A stretch of 22,191 bases of DNA from Heterotrichella gracilis (taxonomy: Eukaryota; Sar; Xanthophyceae; Tribonematales; Xanthonemataceae), in assembly GCA_032358255.1 (NCBI GenBank), contig JAULBX010029346.1, forward strand, positions 1-22,191. Reading direction: 5' to 3'. A model generated the notes under the pieces. That model ran no database searches. It worked only from the letters and a program-made list of their open reading frames with translations, and was not told where the DNA came from. The translations under genes were made by a program, and so were the position numbers. Shown here in pieces: positions 9,096 through 22,191 of this stretch; within the stretch, counting starts at the first letter, position 1; every line of letters begins with the position of its first letter.

Positions 9096-11567
9096 TCTTG
9101 CGCAAAGCTGTGGTTGGCCATGGGGGATGCACTGGTTGGCAACCGCCGTCGCTGCAGATGCTGTACCATACCGGTAGCTACGCATTGGCGTTCATTCTGG
9201 GAGCTGGTGCCGTGCGGCAATGGCATCTCAGATGAGCTGTGGAACATTGCCCAGCTGTCTGTCAGGGCATATTAGGCACTGGGAAGGGGGGTATCTGCGT
9301 ATATTTTCCACTGGCCGGTGGGGCAAGGTGTGCCACCCTGCATTGGTTTTGGTGGAGCGTGGTTTCTGGCAGCGCCACACACACGTCGGCTATTCCAGGG
9401 TACTGAACCTAAACCCTAGACTCTGTACACTAATTTGACCCCAGGTCTGGACGTCTTGGTGCTTAGGAGGGTCCCGCTGTCGTGAGAATCTCCTGCTCCA
9501 GCCTGGCATTGACCCGTCATGACAGGTGGAATCGATGACATAGCATAGTTTGATCAAGTTTACTAGTGGTGTGCATAAATTATTAAACGCAGAGAGTGCT
9601 ATCGCATTGCGGCATAGGTGCCGTGCTTGTACAGTACTGTACCTGTCGTGCCAAAAGTACTCGATTGCCATTTGCAAATGCATGCACTGGAATCACGCCA
9701 TGGTCGCTGTTTGGACGATAAATTTATTGAAGTGTGTATGCATGCAGTCTTGATGATTTGGCAAGTAACAAAGTACAAAGGTTTTTGGCCTGCTTGGCTA
9801 CAAGTACCACTGCTAGCCAAGCAGGTATTTTACGGGATGATTGCTCGGCTGGCTAGCCTGGCGTGCGGCTACATAAGTTCTCCTTGGGGTGGGGTTTAGG
9901 GTTTGCGGTAGTGAGCCTTGGCATGCCCATTCAGATTTTGGCCTAGGGTGTGTTGGGTGGCCGGTGATACGCGCGCATGGCGGGTGTTGCGTGGTGGGTG
10001 GGTGGGTGCTGTCTCGCGGCTGCAGTGCAGTTTGTGCAAGGAGAAGTTCAAGGCACATATGCAAACACACAGCTGCTTTGGTGACGTGGGTGCCTTCAAG
10101 TGCAATCGATTGCACAAAGGCCAGGGTCCTGCTAGGCTCTTAATAGGGGTCCAGACAGGAGACTCGCAATCCCAGTCACTGCTGGAGTACAGGAGGTGCG
10201 TGCGAAATGCTATGCGGGAAAGAGGAAGGCGTCTATACAGGCGCTGCCCCTTCGTGAGAAGAAGCAAGCTAATCTTGCAAGCCGATGCAAAGTCGGGGAT
10301 GGGGGCAAGGCAGCCCACTTGTCTATGCCACACTTGCAACAGGCCTTGAGACGGCAACTCCTTACTTTAAACCAGGGCGTGCAACCCACACCCATATCCC
10401 CAAATTAGATTCTCGCAGACAGTAAACCTGGTGAGGGCTGCACAGCGTGTGACGAGGAGCAACGCAGAGTGTCGTGCACATGCATGCATGAGCGTATGCA
10501 TGCATATGCGTATGAGCACAATGAACAGGCCACGCCGACGCAACCTGCGGTGTAGCAATGACCATCTGTGAACCAGACACGCACTGCACTGCTTTTGTAA
10601 CTGCAATCCGTTGCAAGTGGGTTTTGCAAGGCGCCAGGTGATGAAGGAAACAAGCAGTCGAGCAGCCCATGGCGGGAAATTTCACAGGGCCACATTGCAT
10701 TCTCCTTGATTTCCAGACTGCACTCTCATTTTGAAAGCGCGTTGCGACGCTTTGGCTACGAGTATGAATGGGCTGGGTTTGCTCTTTCCTTGTTCAATCC
10801 AACACACTCTGTCCTCACCGCGCGGTTGCAACCCCGATTGCTCCTGGTTCCCCTCACGACCCACTGACAGCGCCCACTTGCCTTGCGCGTACACTGCCCA
10901 CTACCTCCTTGCCTGCTTGCTTTAGCCATTGCAGGTTTGAAGCACCGAAGCACAACGTAGAAGCCCGTCTCTGTCTGCTCAACACGGCCATTCCAAGCTC
11001 GACACCTTCCCTGCACGTGCACCGATACAGCTGCAACCAGTACTGCTCTCGGGGTAAGGTTGCACACACCTCTTTTTGCATAGCCCTTCCCCAGACGCGT
11101 TGCTGCACCTGCCAGCAATACCACGCACCTACACTGCCCAAAGTAAGTCTCGTCACTCAATCGGCCTGGTTGCATCCCGCGGTTGCGATGGCGGCAAACC
11201 CTGCTGGAAGCGCGTGTATTGGTGGGGATTGCTTGGTGCATCGCAGGCCGCTTGTACCTACCTTGCAGCACGTCCTATGTGGTACCCTTCATGAGCCTAC
11301 TTCACCCCTGCGTCCTGTACTTCACCACACCCACTTGCAGTTGTTGGGTTGTGACTGACCACTGACGCGTTCCTCGATAAACGTTACTTCGAAGTGCTGA
11401 GGGGAGATCTACTTACTAGACACTGTGGGCCTTTCGAGAACGTCACCGTGTTTGCCGATCCCGAGACCCCGAGCAGCACACTTACACCCAGGCACTTGCC
11501 TCTGCATGCATGCATATCAATTGTACCTGTCAGCGCTGGCAGTCGTGTAATCGCTGGCAACTTGCGG
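9096..11567. other. About 2.5 kb with no supported gene
   Basis: Open frames at 9918-10349 and 10196-10408 overlap in different phases. The first contains CSLCKEKFKAHMQTH, which has the cysteines and histidines of a C2H2 finger but with too short a spacing, so I do not call one. 11354-11470 on the + strand contains FENVTVFADPETPS, which could be an exon fragment. 10478-10520 is an alternating TGCATGCA/GTATGCAT stretch. A single TTTAGGG-like motif lies at 9893-9902. I recognise no transposase, RNA gene or regulatory site. Confidence 0.4.
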
Positions 11568-11952
11568 CTTGACTGTGATACACTACCGACGCACCCACAC
11601 AAAAAAACCACCTAACTGTAGACGTGTGTGCTGCTTTTCGTCTCGTCACAGACCCAAAGGGTGGCTGTCCACACTCTCATCGAGGAGCCCCGGTACCCTC
11701 AAAGCTTTCCACCCACAGCCACCCACCATAGCCCAACCCACCCGGGCCGCCCTACCTTGCGACTTGACTGTAGGTCTGTAGCAGCATACCCAGAACATGT
11801 ACACCCCACCTAACTGTGTGCGCTTGCGTTGGTCCTCGTCACAGGTATATACCCAGGGGTTAGCTTCCCACACACTCCTAGAGGAGACCCAGCCCCCACC
11901 CCTCCACCCCCCACCCCCCACCATGGCCCCCACCACCGGGGCCGCCCTACTG
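11568..11952 (+). repeat. Tandem duplication of ~195 bp containing an acceptor and exon start
   Basis: Two diverged copies, about 11568-11760 and 11761-11952. Both hold TTGACTGT, CTAACTGT, CTCGTCACAG (acceptor-like, ending at 11651 and 11844), CACACTC.T.GAGGAG, then GGGCCGCCCTAC. The second copy opens into a frame ending with a hydrophobic stretch, AALLGVCALLLLRL, from an ATG at 11923 (CACCATGG context). That could be a signal peptide for the downstream lectin-like protein, or a C-terminal membrane anchor of an upstream gene, since the frame stops at 11998. The first copy is frameshifted. Confidence 0.65.
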
Positions 11953-12048
11953 GGTGTGTGCGCGCTACTGCTGCTGCGCCTCCCACAACGCACGCCTTGA
12001 TAGGCAGATACATAGGCGGGCTCGACCACAAGTACAACTTCAGCTGTG
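11845..12048 (+). other. Possible exon upstream of the lectin-domain gene
   Basis: A frame open from the acceptor at 11844 reads through to ...GRYIGGLDHKYNFSC and reaches a donor at 12049 (TGTG|GTGCGT). It leaves one base, which matches the phase of the next exon at 12455. An overlapping frame gives the hydrophobic peptide starting at 11923. Which frame is translated is undecided. Confidence 0.35.
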
Positions 12049-12058
12049 GTGCGTGTAC

Positions 12059-13310
12059 ACCCTAAACCCTAAGCATGGGTTGTGGTCACTGGTGGTACCG
12101 CATATGTCTTCCCATGGCAATTAATAAGCTTAGCTTGCAAATAAACCCTTAGGGCACCACAGGGCTGGCTACCCCCCAACATGCCCTGCAGCCTATCAAA
12201 CCGTTCCTATGGCTTGTTGCGCAGTGTTGGGTTTAGGGTTAGGGTTTAGGGCATGCCTCATCCATTGCATCCTGCTGGTGCAAGCCAAGTTGCCACAACA
12301 AAATAACAAACCCTCAACCCTCAACCCAATGGGTACCTTTTCCCACACCCCAAGCTGAGCGAAACCTAACCCTAAGCTGTAGCTGGACCCTACCCCAACA
12401 CATGTGAACCCTTGACAGGGGTCAGCACACTAACATCCCCCTCTCCTCCTCCAGGCACCCCCACCCTCCCCAACCTTGCCACCTGGCAGTCCGCCACCTG
12501 GCTCCCATCAACCGCCGCCTCAGCCATGGACCCATCCTGTGACACCTGCTCAACCACACCCACATTGGGGCGACAGTACATCACGCTCTACCTGGGGGTG
12601 AGGCCTGATTATGCCTGATTAGGTGTAGGCTTTAGGGTTTAGGGACTAGGGACTGGGGAAGCCTGCTTAGCCACAGCCACAGGGGGGCGACAGTACATAC
12701 GCACTACCTAGGGGTGAGGCCAACCCCTGCACCGCATTAGGTGGCGGGTTTAGGGTTTCAGGGGTTAGGACCGCCTGCACAACCAAACCTTTAATCCTAA
12801 ACCCCTGGGTGTGGGTATGCGCCCCTTCACTGCACTGGAATTCAGGGTTAGGGGCACGCAGGGTTTAGGGTTTGGCTGCCGCCCTTGAGCTCCATATCCT
12901 TCCCTGTGCTTCTTTGTCGATGGGCACCAATACCTGCAAACTTGGGCGGGTCTCTTGTGGTTGGCCTCAATTAAAACCCTAAACCCTAAGCGTTGGCGCA
13001 GGCTGCCTCCTTTGTATCTGGCGTACCCCTAGTCAGTGGCGGCCCGGTGCTGAACCCTTAACCCCAATCCTTGACCTCTAAACCCTTTGCAGGGTCCGTC
13101 CCTTGTGTCTGGCGTGACCCTGGTCAGCGGCGACCTCGTGCTGAGGTCACTAAACCCTAAACCCTAAACCCTAATCGTGCTGAACCCTAAACCCTAAGCC
13201 CTGACCTCCATACCCTTGTCCAGGGCGCCTGCCGTGTGGCTGGCGTGACCCTGGTCAGCTTTGCCCATCTGCAGAACCGTGAACCCTAAACCCTGACCTC
13301 AAAACCCTTG
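12059..13310. repeat. Cluster of interstitial telomere-like heptamers
   Basis: Short runs of CCCTAAA or TTTAGGG occur at about 12059-12077, 12229-12250, 12361-12375, 12630-12651, 12748-12757, 12845-12873, 12974-12990, 13147-13205 and 13279-13293. They lie in introns, not in exons. Similar runs occur in permease introns (5030-5047, 6162-6187, 6580-6590, 7047-7058, 7350-7375, 8535-8606), at 14954-14986 and at 20163-20175. None is long enough to be a true telomere. Confidence 0.85.
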
Positions 13311-16300
13311 CACCGCAGGGTCCTTCCCTTGTGTCTGGCGTGACCCTGGTCAGTGGCGTCCTGTCACATGCCAGCCTGCACCTGGGCAGTGACAGCAGTG
13401 AGGGAGGGGTGGGAAACCCAGTATGCGCACAGGTATGGTGAGGGCCACAACACCAGTGCGCCCTGAACCCTACACAGTGGTCAGCACAGCAACATGTGTG
13501 CAGTAGCAATCACCGCGGCACTGAAGGAACCCTTGGTTCATCGTATACGGTACCGTAAACATGAACCCTGACCATAGCCCTAACCGCTCGCGACGATCTG
13601 CTTGTGTGCATTAATCGCCTTGAAAGGTCATGGAGCGCCATGCTCAATCGGGCTGTCAATCCTGATCGATATGGTGTGCACCACGTCATGTACGTACCTC
13701 CCTCCAAACGTCTTGCACAGCATACGCCTGGTCCACAAAGCTTACTCGACCCTAAGCCGTGCTACAGGTGCTCCCATCCCCTGTCTTACCTCCCCTTTGA
13801 TTCACAGGACTTGATCATAAGCTCCGGGGCACGCGAATTCATCCCCTGCCAGGGCATGGGCACCTTCCTCACCCTGACAACCCCCACCGGGGGGGTGTCT
13901 GTGTGCGACATGCAGCCGCACGCGCAGCCCCCTCGGGACCCCTTCCCTGCCCCCCTCCCCACGCTTCATAAGCAAGGGATGTTCTGTGTGAACGGGGATG
14001 CGGAGATGGAGCCCTGCGCCCCTGCCCCTGCCCCGGCCCCGGCCCCGGCGCTGTCCTCCCCTGCGCCGGTACCCACGGGTGTTGTTTCCCCCCTGGGGGT
14101 GGTGGTGGTCAAGATGGCGCTGGCTGCGACAGGTGAGTGTGGCTGTGGCTGTGGCTGTGGCTGTGGCTGAGGGCAGGTTGCTGCGGCACCCATGTGGGTG
14201 TTTTTGCCACTAGTTCTGATGATTGTGTATGCATGCACGCCCCATGCGCACAAAGGTACACACACTTCTGTATACATGTGTGCGCACAATACAACGCCAT
14301 GGCCCCAGCTTGCGATTGGCCCCTACTTGTCACCTTGCCAAGTCGAGTCTCATGCGATGTTGCCACAGCCACCCTAGTGCCTGCAATCCAAGACATGCCA
14401 AGGAAAACCCCTGTTCTAACCACCCCTTCCCCCTCCCCTCCAGGCGGCGGCCCCACTCCCCCCCTCACCCCCTCTGTCTCCACCCGTCTAGAGGCCCTGG
14501 TGGCTGATGCGGCGGGGGTGGCACCTGACGCCGTCACCATGACAGCACCCGAGGAAAGCGTATGGGCAACGAGGCCCACTCCACTGCCCGCCAAAACACC
14601 CGCACCAGTGGCGGCGCCCAAGAAGGCACCAGTAGTGTACCGGCGCATGCTGCTCTCCGATGCCATAATCCTCACCACCTTCCCCGGGATGGCATCCGTC
14701 CCCAACATGTACACCACCACTGCCACCGCCACCGCCACATATCCCAATGCCACCACCACCACCTACACCACCAACAGCACTGCCACCACCACCGCCACCA
14801 CCACCACCACCACCGTCTACATCTTGACCAGCAATGGGGGGCAGGTGGTTGCGCGGCTGGTGGCTGCAGCAGGCGACTCCACCCTGGCTGAACAACTGGA
14901 GGGGCTTGGTCTGGAGGTGGTGCCCCGGGGACTGGTCATCAATGGACAGGTGGGGGTTTAGGGTTTTAGGGTTTAGGGTTTGGGGTTTATCAGTACATGA
15001 TGAGGGCGGACATGTGGTGCACAAGAGTATGGTGCTGCAGGTAATAATGGGTGATGGGTGCAGCATGATGGTGATAACTCATTGATAGGTGTGCGCTAAG
15101 CCATGCCACATCTGGGCTTGTTCCATCTGCATGCATCATGATACCATATTGTGAGCCCTTGCAATGTGGGGCTTTATCTGGCTTGGATTGCATACGACGA
15201 GCGCATAAATTAGCGTACTGTAATGTGCTGATATAATCAAGTAACAAATTAATGCAAAGCAGCAGCAGCGTCTAAGGCTACCATATTGCACTGGTTGTTG
15301 GCAGGCATGCCTGGTAAAAGGCATAGTGAACAGGACGGCAATGCCTGTGGCTTCCTCATCCTCTAATGATGTTATCAGGCTTTTGGTGCTTGGGTATCAG
15401 TTTCTTTTGGCGCAGGCAGTCAATGTAGCGCAGCCCTGCACCCCAATGCTGGAATACATGCGTACAACTAATAATTCCAGTTGAATTATGTATGTATAGA
15501 TGTACTTGTGTATATTGGTGCAGGCAATCAATGTGGCGCGCCGCCCTACCTCCCAATTGCTGGAGCACACAAGTGAACTAAAACGAAAACTGGTTATATA
15601 TTATTTTCTTACATATATTTATCTGTTTATATTGGCGCAGGCAATCGATGTGGCGCGCAGCCCTACCTCCCAATCGCCACCTGCTCATCCCACAGCCTCG
15701 CCCACGGCAGGCACCACCAATGCCATGGATGGAGTGCTCTTGCCCATTGGTGCCCCCGCCTCCATTCCCCACCTGGATGCCTTGACAGAAAGATTGCTGA
15801 GCGCCTGCACTGTGCTTGGCTGCGTGTATGCTGCGCTGGGGCTGGCGATGCTGGTGGCCGGAAAGGTGGGTGTGGGTGTGGAGAGTCCTGATGCATCATC
15901 CTAAGCAATCATGCCATGTTTAATGATAACTATCCGTTGAAATTGCATGCACGACTAATATGCACTCACCATGCTATCCAGCACTTGATCCAGTTAGTGC
16001 TCTCGGGCCAGGGTTTCACTGATAGTATTTCAAAACATTGGTTGCAAGAATATTACTTCACAAACATTGCTTGCAAGATTTGTCCCACCCACTGCACTGG
16101 CCAAATACTGATGTCTGATCACGGTACATTGATTTGATTAAACAGATCTAAAACGATTGCAAACTTGATGTCTGATTGCATTGATTTATTACACAGATTG
16201 CATGATTAGTGTCGTCCCCCTGTCCCACCCAGTGCGCACAGCCTGTGAGCCAGTACCCACACTCCCCTCCCCTCCCCCACAGGCGCATGCCAAGCGACTT

Positions 16301-16504
16301 GCACACCAGGGGCTGCCCATCGCCTACCGCCACACCCACCCCATACAATGCTGGCTGCAAGGCATCCCTACCTTGCGCGCCCGCAAAACTCTCATCACCA
16401 CCACCACCGCCGCCACCGGCACCGGCAGCCGCCACCGCCTACCCCCTCCAGTGCCCACTCGAGTGCCATCGGGAAAGGCAGGGGCCATGGCGCCACGTTT
16501 CTGG
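12455..16504 (+). CDS. Cell-surface protein with F5/8 (fucolectin, FTP) domain, Thr-rich stalk and membrane helix; ends uncertain
   Basis: Exons in matching phase: 12455-12597, 13319-13432, 13808-14132, 14444-14949, 15641-15865, 16283-16504, and perhaps a terminal Cys-rich exon 16695-16754. The first three build a discoidin/fucolectin-like domain: NLATWQSATW, ASAMD, LVSGVTLVSG, ASLHLGSDSSEGGVGNPVCA, EFIPCQGMGTFLTLTTP, VSVCDMQ. This matches the FTP order (N-terminal strand, Asp after AS.A, a Cys before the last strands, L.C at the end). The family binds fucose or other glycans extracellularly. Next come an Ala-Pro repeat, a Thr-rich mucin-like stretch (14707-14815), a segment with VVARLVAAAGDSTLAEQLEG, one membrane helix (LLSACTVLGCVYAALGLAM) and a basic tail. 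The start exon is not settled; a signal peptide may lie at 11923. Type I surface receptor or adhesin is inference. Confidence 0.6.
12668..12768 (+). repeat. Decoy copy of the 12455-12597 exon end
   Basis: GGGGCGACAGTACAT.ACGC.CTACCT.GGGGTGAGGCC at 12577-12604 recurs at 12683-12720, followed in both cases by ATTAGGTG and GTTTAGGG. The GGTGAG donor is kept. The unit is about 101-105 bases and spans exon and intron. Confidence 0.8.
12999..13318 (+). repeat. Three decoy copies of the 13319 exon start in tandem
   Basis: Segments at about 13000, 13092 and 13222 each resemble the start of the exon at 13319. Each has an AG, then (GG)GT/GC.., then TGTGTCTGGCGTGACCCTGG with changes. They are separated by runs of AACCCTAAACCC. 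Spacing is about 92, 132 and 94 bases. Only the last copy continues into a long open frame with a good donor (CAG|GTATGG at 13433), so the first three are taken as relics. All keep an acceptor AG. Confidence 0.85.
14017..14169 (+). repeat. Simple repeats at an exon end: CCCCGG/CCCTG units and (TGTGGC)n
   Basis: 14017-14050 is a CCCCTG/CCCCGG tract coding for alternating Ala-Pro in the surface protein. Immediately after the donor at 14133, the intron starts with five or six TGTGGC/TGTGGCTG units (14137-14168). Both are microsatellite-like and prone to length change. Confidence 0.85.
14705..14820 (+). repeat. (ACC/CAC)n tract coding for a Thr-rich stalk
   Basis: An in-frame ACC/GCC repeat codes for mostly Thr with Ala, Asn and Tyr (for example TATATATYPNATTTT). 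In the family context it would be a mucin-like, O-glycosylated spacer. N-x-T/S sequons (NAT, NST) are also present. On the other strand it reads as a Gly-rich open frame, which I regard as an artefact. Confidence 0.8.
15398..15640 (+). repeat. Two decoy copies of the 15641 exon start, with acceptors
   Basis: GGCGCAGGCAGTCAATGTAG (15410), GGTGCAGGCAATCAATGTGG (15518) and the true GGCGCAGGCAATCGATGTGG (15635) are successive copies. All include the upstream TATATT.GG tract, the CGCAG/TGCAG acceptor and ~45 bases of exon (CGC.GCCCTACCTCCCAAT). Similarity to the true exon falls from the near copy to the far copy. The near copy is open for some distance, so it could be used as an alternative exon. 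Confidence 0.85.
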
Positions 16505-16754
16505 GTAAGAGGCTGGGTCTTCAATTGCTACATGTAATGCAGTGTTGCAAGGCAAAGATGGCGGCTTGCCTACGGACAGCACAGCATCTGGTGGCAGCGT
16601 GGCGGAAATGGGCATGTGATGAGCTAGCCTGTGAATTCTACCGCAGCAGCAGCTTTTATCCCTGGAGTGGCTTGCTACATTTGCATCATCGCAGGAATGT
16701 GGTATCTGCTGCCCAAGAAGGCCCTGCAGGAAATGGGCGCACTATAATCCATGA

Positions 16755-17940
16755 TGATCAGCCTGCTAGGTTCCCCGGGACTGGCAGTTACTGTAAGCTG
16801 TAGTAATACTGTATTACTAGGAAATTTTCAAGAATGGTTACTAACATTTTTGAACAACACCAACATTTTGAAACATAACGGCGCTGGAATGTATAGGCTA
16901 TTTGCACCGTGTGGCAGGCAGCGCTTGCCAAGGGCCCCATGCAAGTCCGGGAACGTGGCACTGGCAGTGCCGCAATGCGCATAGGCATGGGCACCGCATG
17001 GGCATCCGCACTACTAGTAGGCATCATGCATGGACATGTCATGTCATTATTGATGGGCACTAGGCTAGGCGACAGGTTCTGAAAGAAAGAGAGAAAGAAA
17101 CAAAACGCCCCCACACACGGCAGCACAAAGTGACCACGTCCTCAAAAGAATTTTGTACTTCTGGTCAGCCCACGGCACTGCCCATGCAGACACGAGTTAA
17201 CAGGGTTCAGACACGAGTAAACCCTTTTTTTAGATTTATTTGTATCAGTAGCTGCTGCCCCGTAGTACGCGGTACTACCCGGCATTGAGAAGTCCAGAGC
17301 CTGGCAAATTACCAGGTGAATCTGGAGGTAACCTGTTGACTAATATATTAGTTGAAGTATTACACCAGTGGCACGTCCGACTCAGACTCGTCAAGTCTAC
17401 AGTGTCACCACAAACAACAGAAACGATGCAATACCTGCAAAACTACATCTTTGCAAAATAATGTCAACAGAACAGTTGCTAACGGCTCAAGTTGGCGGTC
17501 CCTGGCGACTCGACAGAACCGAACGCGTGTTGGACCACCAGGTGTAAAAAGGAGTACCGTATATGCAGTGCAGGGCAGTTAGCGTAAATAGCAGCCGCCA
17601 AGGGCAACAACGCATGCTCCTGATAAAGATTCTCAATATGGGTTGACCACAATTCGAGGGACTAAGTTGGACCCCAAATCATCAATCACTGCTTGATGAC
17701 CATACTAGTGTTCAACTTCACCCACAATGAGTCCAACCAAGCATTCCATGCATCACACGGAATCTGTTTGCAACGCAGTGTATGGGATGCAGGAATGCAC
17801 AAAACTCCCCAATGGCATGCCGCAGACCCTCCCCACCCAGGCCTCACTTCCGCTCACCCATCCTCCTGCCACTGCAGCCAATCCACCTGCCATACATCCT
17901 AAAGTTTAAACCCCAACCCAACCTTCACGGCGCTGCTGCT
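16755..17940. other. Intergenic region between convergent genes, no supported gene
   Basis: This lies between the 3' end of the surface-protein gene (+) and the 3' end of the dehydrogenase gene (-). Only short open frames occur and none is recognisable. The stretch 17085-17105 is purine-rich (GAAAG repeats). No RNA gene or mobile element was identified. Confidence 0.45.
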
Positions 17941-18084
17941 ACCCCAGCAAAGCTCCGCCGTCACCCCACAATCGATGGGTTCCAATCCGCAGGGCATTCC
18001 CCTTAGCAGGGTTCCACCGTCACCCTACGAGTAAATATGCAGCTGACTGATGGCTGCTTATTCTAGCAAGGTTCCATCAGTACC

Positions 18085-18100
<16 letters not shown>
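17941..18100 (-). repeat. Three 60-bp tandem units at the dehydrogenase 3' end
   Basis: Units starting at 17941, 18001 and 18061 (+ strand) align at exactly 60-base spacing over ~38 bases. Each has AGCA(A/G)(A/G)G(T/C)TCC..C.GT.ACC followed by a stop-codon region. The unit at 18061 contains the gene's real TAA and last codons. The others have decayed. The end of the coding sequence plus the start of the 3' UTR was therefore duplicated outwards twice. Confidence 0.75.
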
Positions 18101-21708
<3,608 letters not shown>

Positions 21709-22115
21709 CGTGTAGGGAAAGCGACCCCAAGGAAAACAGGGGTGCTGTCTTTAGACACACCAGACTGCTGGTGCTCCACTGATATAAGTTTTTGGTTGGT
21801 GAAACAAGACAGGGATGGACAACTGTATTACCACACAGGGGGTGTCATCCTCTACCAATATCTTGGTATTTACATCATAGAACAGGCTTTCCACAAATCA
21901 GGTCTCCCAAAACTAGTTATAAACTTGCCAAGCTGCCTGTACTTATCAGGCAGTGCCAGCCGCTCAACTAGGGCTTGTTGCGGGGCATGCTGCGACCATT
22001 GCATGTGACTTCTCAACCCTGTTCAATTTGCGGCAAATGCTGCAGGCCCCAGATTTCTGCTGTATGACTTTGCAGGGTTACACAGTTAAGCAAATGACAA
22101 TTGTATTGCTGGCGG

Positions 22116-22117
<2 letters not shown>
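21709..22117 (-). other. 5' flank of the dehydrogenase gene
   Basis: No coding content is recognised. A weak TATA-like TTATATC (gene strand) lies about 75 bases upstream of the start codon, near 21780-21788. A perfect 7-bp hairpin, CTGCCTG/CAGGCAG, sits at 21933-21953. Neither has further support as a control element. Confidence 0.3.

Positions 22118-22191
<74 letters not shown>
22118..22191. other. Run of 74 G, probable sequencing/assembly artefact
   Basis: The window ends in an uninterrupted poly-G run preceded by GGCGGCC. Perfect G runs of this length at a sequence end are typical of dark-cycle base calls in two-colour sequencing, or of a contig that terminates in unsupported bases. It should not be read as biology without checking. 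Confidence 0.8.

Noticed and set aside
8916..9170. TGTAA poly(A) signal of core chlorophytes
   Set aside because: Not found in the ~250 bases after the permease stop, nor just downstream of the PIN or dehydrogenase stops.
10020..10075. C2H2-like zinc finger (CSLCKEKFKAHMQTH)
   Set aside because: The spacing between the second Cys and first His is too short for a C2H2 finger, and no neighbouring fingers or splice-bounded exon support it.
12059..13310. A former chromosome end or telomere fusion
   Set aside because: Heptamer runs are only one to four units, occur in both orientations and sit in introns of apparently working genes. A fused telomere would give one long head-to-head array.
14488..15066. 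Minus-strand Gly-rich frame
   Set aside because: It is the complement of the Thr-coding ACC repeat of the surface protein.

Overview
The window looks like nuclear DNA of a eukaryotic alga, most likely a green alga of the prasinophyte or early chlorophyte kind; this assignment is inference. Genes are split by short GT-AG introns. Plant-type telomere heptamers (TTTAGGG/CCCTAAA) are scattered through the introns. The two best-conserved proteins match plant mitochondrial lipoamide dehydrogenase and the plant polyamine uptake transporter family. No TGTAA poly(A) signal, usual in core chlorophytes, was seen just downstream of three gene ends. There are no operons, CRISPR arrays, or recognisable tRNA or rRNA genes.

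Layout. 1-1535 is repeat-rich: two 3' ends of one non-LTR (LINE) retrotransposon, one still flanked by a 14-bp target-site duplication, plus a foldback repeat and a C-rich tandem repeat. 2341-3625 (+) encodes a PIN-domain nuclease-like protein whose frame is broken twice. 4685-8915 (+) is a complete eight-exon gene for a 532-residue amino acid/polyamine permease of the PUT/LAT type. 9096-11567 has no gene I can support. 12455-16504 (+), perhaps to 16754, holds exons of a large cell-surface protein: an F5/8-type (fucolectin, FTP) domain, Pro/Ala-rich and Thr-rich stalks, a membrane helix and a basic tail. 18085-21708 (-) is a complete eight-exon gene for a 500-residue mitochondrial dihydrolipoyl dehydrogenase. 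The window ends in 74 consecutive G, probably a contig-end artefact.

The most unusual property is in the introns and flanks. At a dozen or more places a segment spanning an exon-intron junction (or a gene end) has been duplicated in tandem. The outer copy is used, and a decayed copy, often with its AG or GT intact, lies in the intron as a decoy splice junction. This is seen in all three large genes on both strands. A second pattern is a polarity of telomere-like heptamers: TTTAGGG tends to follow donors and CCCTAAA tends to precede acceptors, so some introns have ends that could pair.

The genes do not form a pathway. The dehydrogenase serves mitochondrial 2-oxoacid and glycine decarboxylase complexes, the permease takes up polyamines or amino acids, and the lectin-like protein would act at the cell surface.
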